A DNA stretch of 8,588 nucleotides from JBLHLB01 sp047618505 (GTDB taxonomy: Bacteria; Planctomycetota; UBA1135; GCA-002686595). The number at the start of each line of letters is the position of its first letter. The first letter of the stretch is position 1. The stretch is taken from positions 1 to 8,588 of the forward strand of contig JBLHLB010000164.1 in assembly GCA_047618505.1 (NCBI GenBank). The letters are read 5' to 3'. Under the pieces are notes generated by a model. The model was not told where the DNA came from and made no database searches. It saw nothing but the letters and a program-made list of their open reading frames with translations. A program made the position numbers and the translations under genes. Shown here one piece after another: positions 6,893 through 8,588 of this stretch.

Positions 6893-7747
6893 ATGTCCGC
6901 CCTACGCGCCTCCTCCCGACTCTTTGCCTTAGTGGTTGTTAACGGACTCCTCTATCCGTTTGGGCTTGCGACGCGCATACCCCATTGGTTTGGGAAGGCC
7001 GATCTCTCCCTCAGAATGGGTGCGAGGATCCAGTCAATTTGGGCGCGCTCCAACGCCCGACTCCTCGGATTGCGCATAGAGGTCGAGCACGAGACAGGTG
7101 CTGAGCAGGGGGAGACCACCGACCGGGCTCTGGTTGTCTCCAATCACTGTTCCTACCTGGACATCCTGGTGCTCGGCACCCTGCACCCCGGTCGTTTTGT
7201 CGCCAAGAGCGAAATCGCCAGCTGGCCCCTGATTGGTCTCTTGTCCCGAAGTGTCGGAACAATTTTCGTAGACCAGTCCCGTCCGAGAGATGTGGTTCGC
7301 GTCGGTGAGGAGATGCGGCGTACCCTGGATGCCGGCGTTTCTGTCGTGCTCTTTCCTGAAGGTCGCGCACACCGCGGGATTGAGGTGGAGCCGTTTCACA
7401 CCGCGCTTTTTTCCGGACCTGCGCGTTGCGGGATCCCCTGTTTACCCGTGGCGATTCACTACGATTGCCCTGGAGTTCCCTGGGGCAGTGCCTGGACGGT
7501 CTGCTGGTGGGGAGGCATGGACCTGCCCCGGCACTTCTGGCGGCTCCTGGGCCGACCCGGTGGAGTTTCCGTGACGGTTCGACCGGCCGCCAGGACGATC
7601 GAGGCCAGGGACCGTCGATCTCTAGCGGAATCCGTTCGAGCTTCGCTTGAGGGGCGCTTTAGGCCGATGACACAGGGTCCAATTCCCCCGGACAACCCCT
7701 GGCCTGAGCTGGCTAGCGAGGACCCTGGAGCCGCCGAATCCGCTTAG
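6893..7747 (+). CDS. PlsC-type 1-acylglycerol-3-phosphate acyltransferase family protein
   Basis: This 284-residue protein belongs to the lysophospholipid acyltransferase (PlsC) family, which moves an acyl chain from acyl-ACP or acyl-CoA to a lysolipid at the inner membrane. The catalytic NHCSYLD (84-90) gives the HX4D pair H85 and D90. KSEIASWPLIG (105-115) is block II-like, FPEGRAHRG (154-162) is the acceptor-phosphate block, and PVAIHY (185-190) is the last conserved block. The N-terminus has one hydrophobic segment, about 10-28, that could anchor it. Length is slightly above the usual 240-260, with a polar tail rich in proline. The substrate could be lysophosphatidate or another lysolipid such as lyso-ornithine lipid; I cannot tell. 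The ATG at 6893 has only GGGGG two bases upstream. It lies 40 bases after the epimerase gene on the same strand and is probably co-transcribed. Confidence 0.9.
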   Translation: MSALRASSRLFALVVVNGLLYPFGLATRIPHWFGKADLSLRMGARIQSIWARSNARLLGLRIEVEHETGAEQGETTDRALVVSNHCSYLDILVLGTLHPGRFVAKSEIASWPLIGLLSRSVGTIFVDQSRPRDVVRVGEEMRRTLDAGVSVVLFPEGRAHRGIEVEPFHTALFSGPARCGIPCLPVAIHYDCPGVPWGSAWTVCWWGGMDLPRHFWRLLGRPGGVSVTVRPAARTIEARDRRSLAESVRASLEGRFRPMTQGPIPPDNPWPELASEDPGAAESA

Positions 7748-7790
7748 GATGGGATCCCCGCAAAGGTGGCGCCCCGGCGACTGCAGAACT

Positions 7791-7807
7791 GGTTAGAATC
7801 AAGGGGG
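7791..7807 (+). promoter_or_regulatory. Possible promoter element, GTTAGAAT followed by five Gs
   Basis: GTTAGAAT at 7792-7799 contains TAGAAT, close to a -10 box, and is followed by caa and five Gs, then ATG at 7808. This copies the arrangement just before the acyltransferase gene. No -35 box is visible. It could start the transcript of the downstream exported protein, whose ATG is about 130 bases further on. Confidence 0.22.
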
Positions 7808-7864
7808 ATGCGGTCCCGTAGAACTCCGGTTCTAGGACACAATTCCGCCCGCACGGTACCCTAA
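7808..7864 (+). CDS. Possible 18-residue small ORF over the hairpin
   Basis: ATG at 7808 preceded directly by five Gs opens a frame of 18 codons ending in TAA at 7862-7864. The peptide is arginine-rich (MRSRRTPVLGHNSARTVP) and resembles no family I know. It covers the whole hairpin at 7813-7838, so a leader-peptide role is conceivable, but chance is more likely for so short a frame. Confidence 0.12.
   Translation: MRSRRTPVLGHNSARTVP
7813..7838. other. Bulged hairpin / palindrome TAGAAC-TCCG-GTTCTA
   Basis: An exact six-base inverted repeat, TAGAAC and GTTCTA, encloses the loop TCCG. Outside it GTCC (7813-7816) pairs with GGAC (7835-7838), leaving a two-base bulge at 7817-7818. In total ten pairs are formed. 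No T-run follows on either strand, so an ordinary intrinsic terminator is unlikely. It could be an operator, an mRNA leader structure, or a 3'-end stabiliser of the acyltransferase transcript. Confidence 0.5.
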
Positions 7865-7930
7865 GAGTGTCGTCCCGAGACTGTTCCGGTCGAAGGCCGT
7901 CAACCGTTCGAACTTGCGATGATCTGCACC

Positions 7931-8588
7931 ATGAATTGGCAAAGTTACAGGCGCTTGCTTTCGCCCCAGGAACCCACGCGTTTGCTGCGGTGGATTCCTC
8001 TGAAGGCCTTGGCCTTTGTATTGTTGTTTGGACTCTTCTCGGCGACCTTGGCCGTTGCCCAGGGCGAGGATGATTTTCCGCCCGGCTGGTCGGCCGGGGG
8101 CGCGGGTGGCGCCAATCAACCGCCGGTCGAGCGCATCACCATTTCGCCCGCGAGCATTCAATTCGACTCCCTGAGGGTCGGCGAGGTCTCGCAGGAGAGT
8201 AGTTTCACTGTAACTAACGTCTCGGGGCAGACCCTGACGATCCAGGACTTGGCCTTGAAGGGGACGGACAAGGCAGACTTCCAGGTGACCACTGGGGTGC
8301 CCGGTGGTGGGACGACCTTGACCCCCGGGCAAAGCGCGACTTTCGGGGTGACCTGGAGCGCGCCATCGGAACGTGGTGTCTCCAGGGCAAAGTTGCTGGT
8401 CGAGTTAGGGCTCGGGTTGTACTTGCCCAATGAAGCCCTGACGGTGGCGGGGAGTGCCGTGGGGCAGATTGGCAGTGAAGTTCTGCTCAACGCGGGCGGT
8501 GCCTTGCACCTGGATAGTGGTGGCGAGACCTGGAGCGCGGACTATGGTTTTCGCCGCGGACTTGAGCGTACTATCGGGGAGATCGTGG
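7931..8588 (+). CDS. Exported protein with choice-of-anchor D-like and malectin-like domains (3' end cut by window)
   Basis: The frame is open from ATG 7931 to the window edge, 219 codons. Residues 1-43 form a signal peptide: a basic N-region to about 25, a hydrophobic core (ALAFVLLFGLFSATLA) and a cut probably after AVA, so the protein is exported. A short glycine-rich linker follows. Residues about 69-175 are an Ig-like domain of the ASH/choice-of-anchor D kind: ITISPASIQFDSLRVGEVS, then FTVTNVSGQTLTI and LTPGQSATFGVTW. From about 183, LLNAGGALHLDSGGETWSAD looks like the start of a malectin domain, which binds carbohydrate in other proteins. This resembles large planctomycete surface proteins with several such modules. 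An in-frame ATG at 7919 is an alternative start. No clear ribosome site precedes either. The 183-base upstream region contains the hairpin described here, so regulation apart from the acyltransferase gene is likely. Confidence 0.85.
   Translation, partial: MNWQSYRRLLSPQEPTRLLRWIPLKALAFVLLFGLFSATLAVAQGEDDFPPGWSAGGAGGANQPPVERITISPASIQFDSLRVGEVSQESSFTVTNVSGQTLTIQDLALKGTDKADFQVTTGVPGGGTTLTPGQSATFGVTWSAPSERGVSRAKLLVELGLGLYLPNEALTVAGSAVGQIGSEVLLNAGGALHLDSGGETWSADYGFRRGLERTIGEIV

Noticed and set aside
7832..8332. Minus-strand ORF of 166 codons
   Set aside because: Antisense to the exported protein, which has a convincing signal peptide and domain motifs in the plus frame.

Overview
The window reads as a GC-rich bacterial chromosome segment, most probably from a planctomycete or a close relative. 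The grounds are an ECF-type sigma factor beside a Pkn2-like Ser/Thr kinase that has a long pre-kinase segment and a membrane-like C-terminal tail, a secreted protein combining a choice-of-anchor D-like domain with a malectin-like domain, and weak or absent Shine-Dalgarno sequences. This assignment is an inference from gene content; no rRNA or other marker gene is present.

Left part, minus strand (1-2236): an ECF-like sigma factor gene is followed by a Ser/Thr protein kinase gene whose 3' end lies beyond the left edge. A short intrinsic-terminator-like hairpin with a T-run sits between them. The kinase has complete catalytic motifs and then a striking glycine-rich pentad-repeat tail. This looks like a phosphorylation-to-transcription signalling pair.

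Middle and right part, plus strand (2532-7747): four genes lie in the same direction. First is a GCS2-family carboxylate-amine (glutamate-cysteine type) ligase fused to a CBS-domain pair. It overlaps by 11 bases a zinc-dependent succinylglutamate desuccinylase/aspartoacylase-family hydrolase. An NAD-dependent sugar-nucleotide epimerase/dehydratase follows after about 100 bases, then a PlsC-type acyltransferase after 40 bases. The first two form a tightly coupled ligase/amidohydrolase pair that may make and break the same small amide. The last two look like envelope glycan and lipid enzymes.

Right end (7748-8588): a 183-base intergenic region holds a strong bulged hairpin, a promoter-like motif that also occurs before the acyltransferase gene, and a possible 18-codon ORF. 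It precedes a gene for an exported protein whose 3' end is cut off by the window edge.

The candidates for something undescribed are the pentad-repeat kinase tail, the CBS-regulated ligase/aspartoacylase pair, and the structured region before the malectin-like gene. I see no CRISPR array, transposon, tRNA or rRNA.
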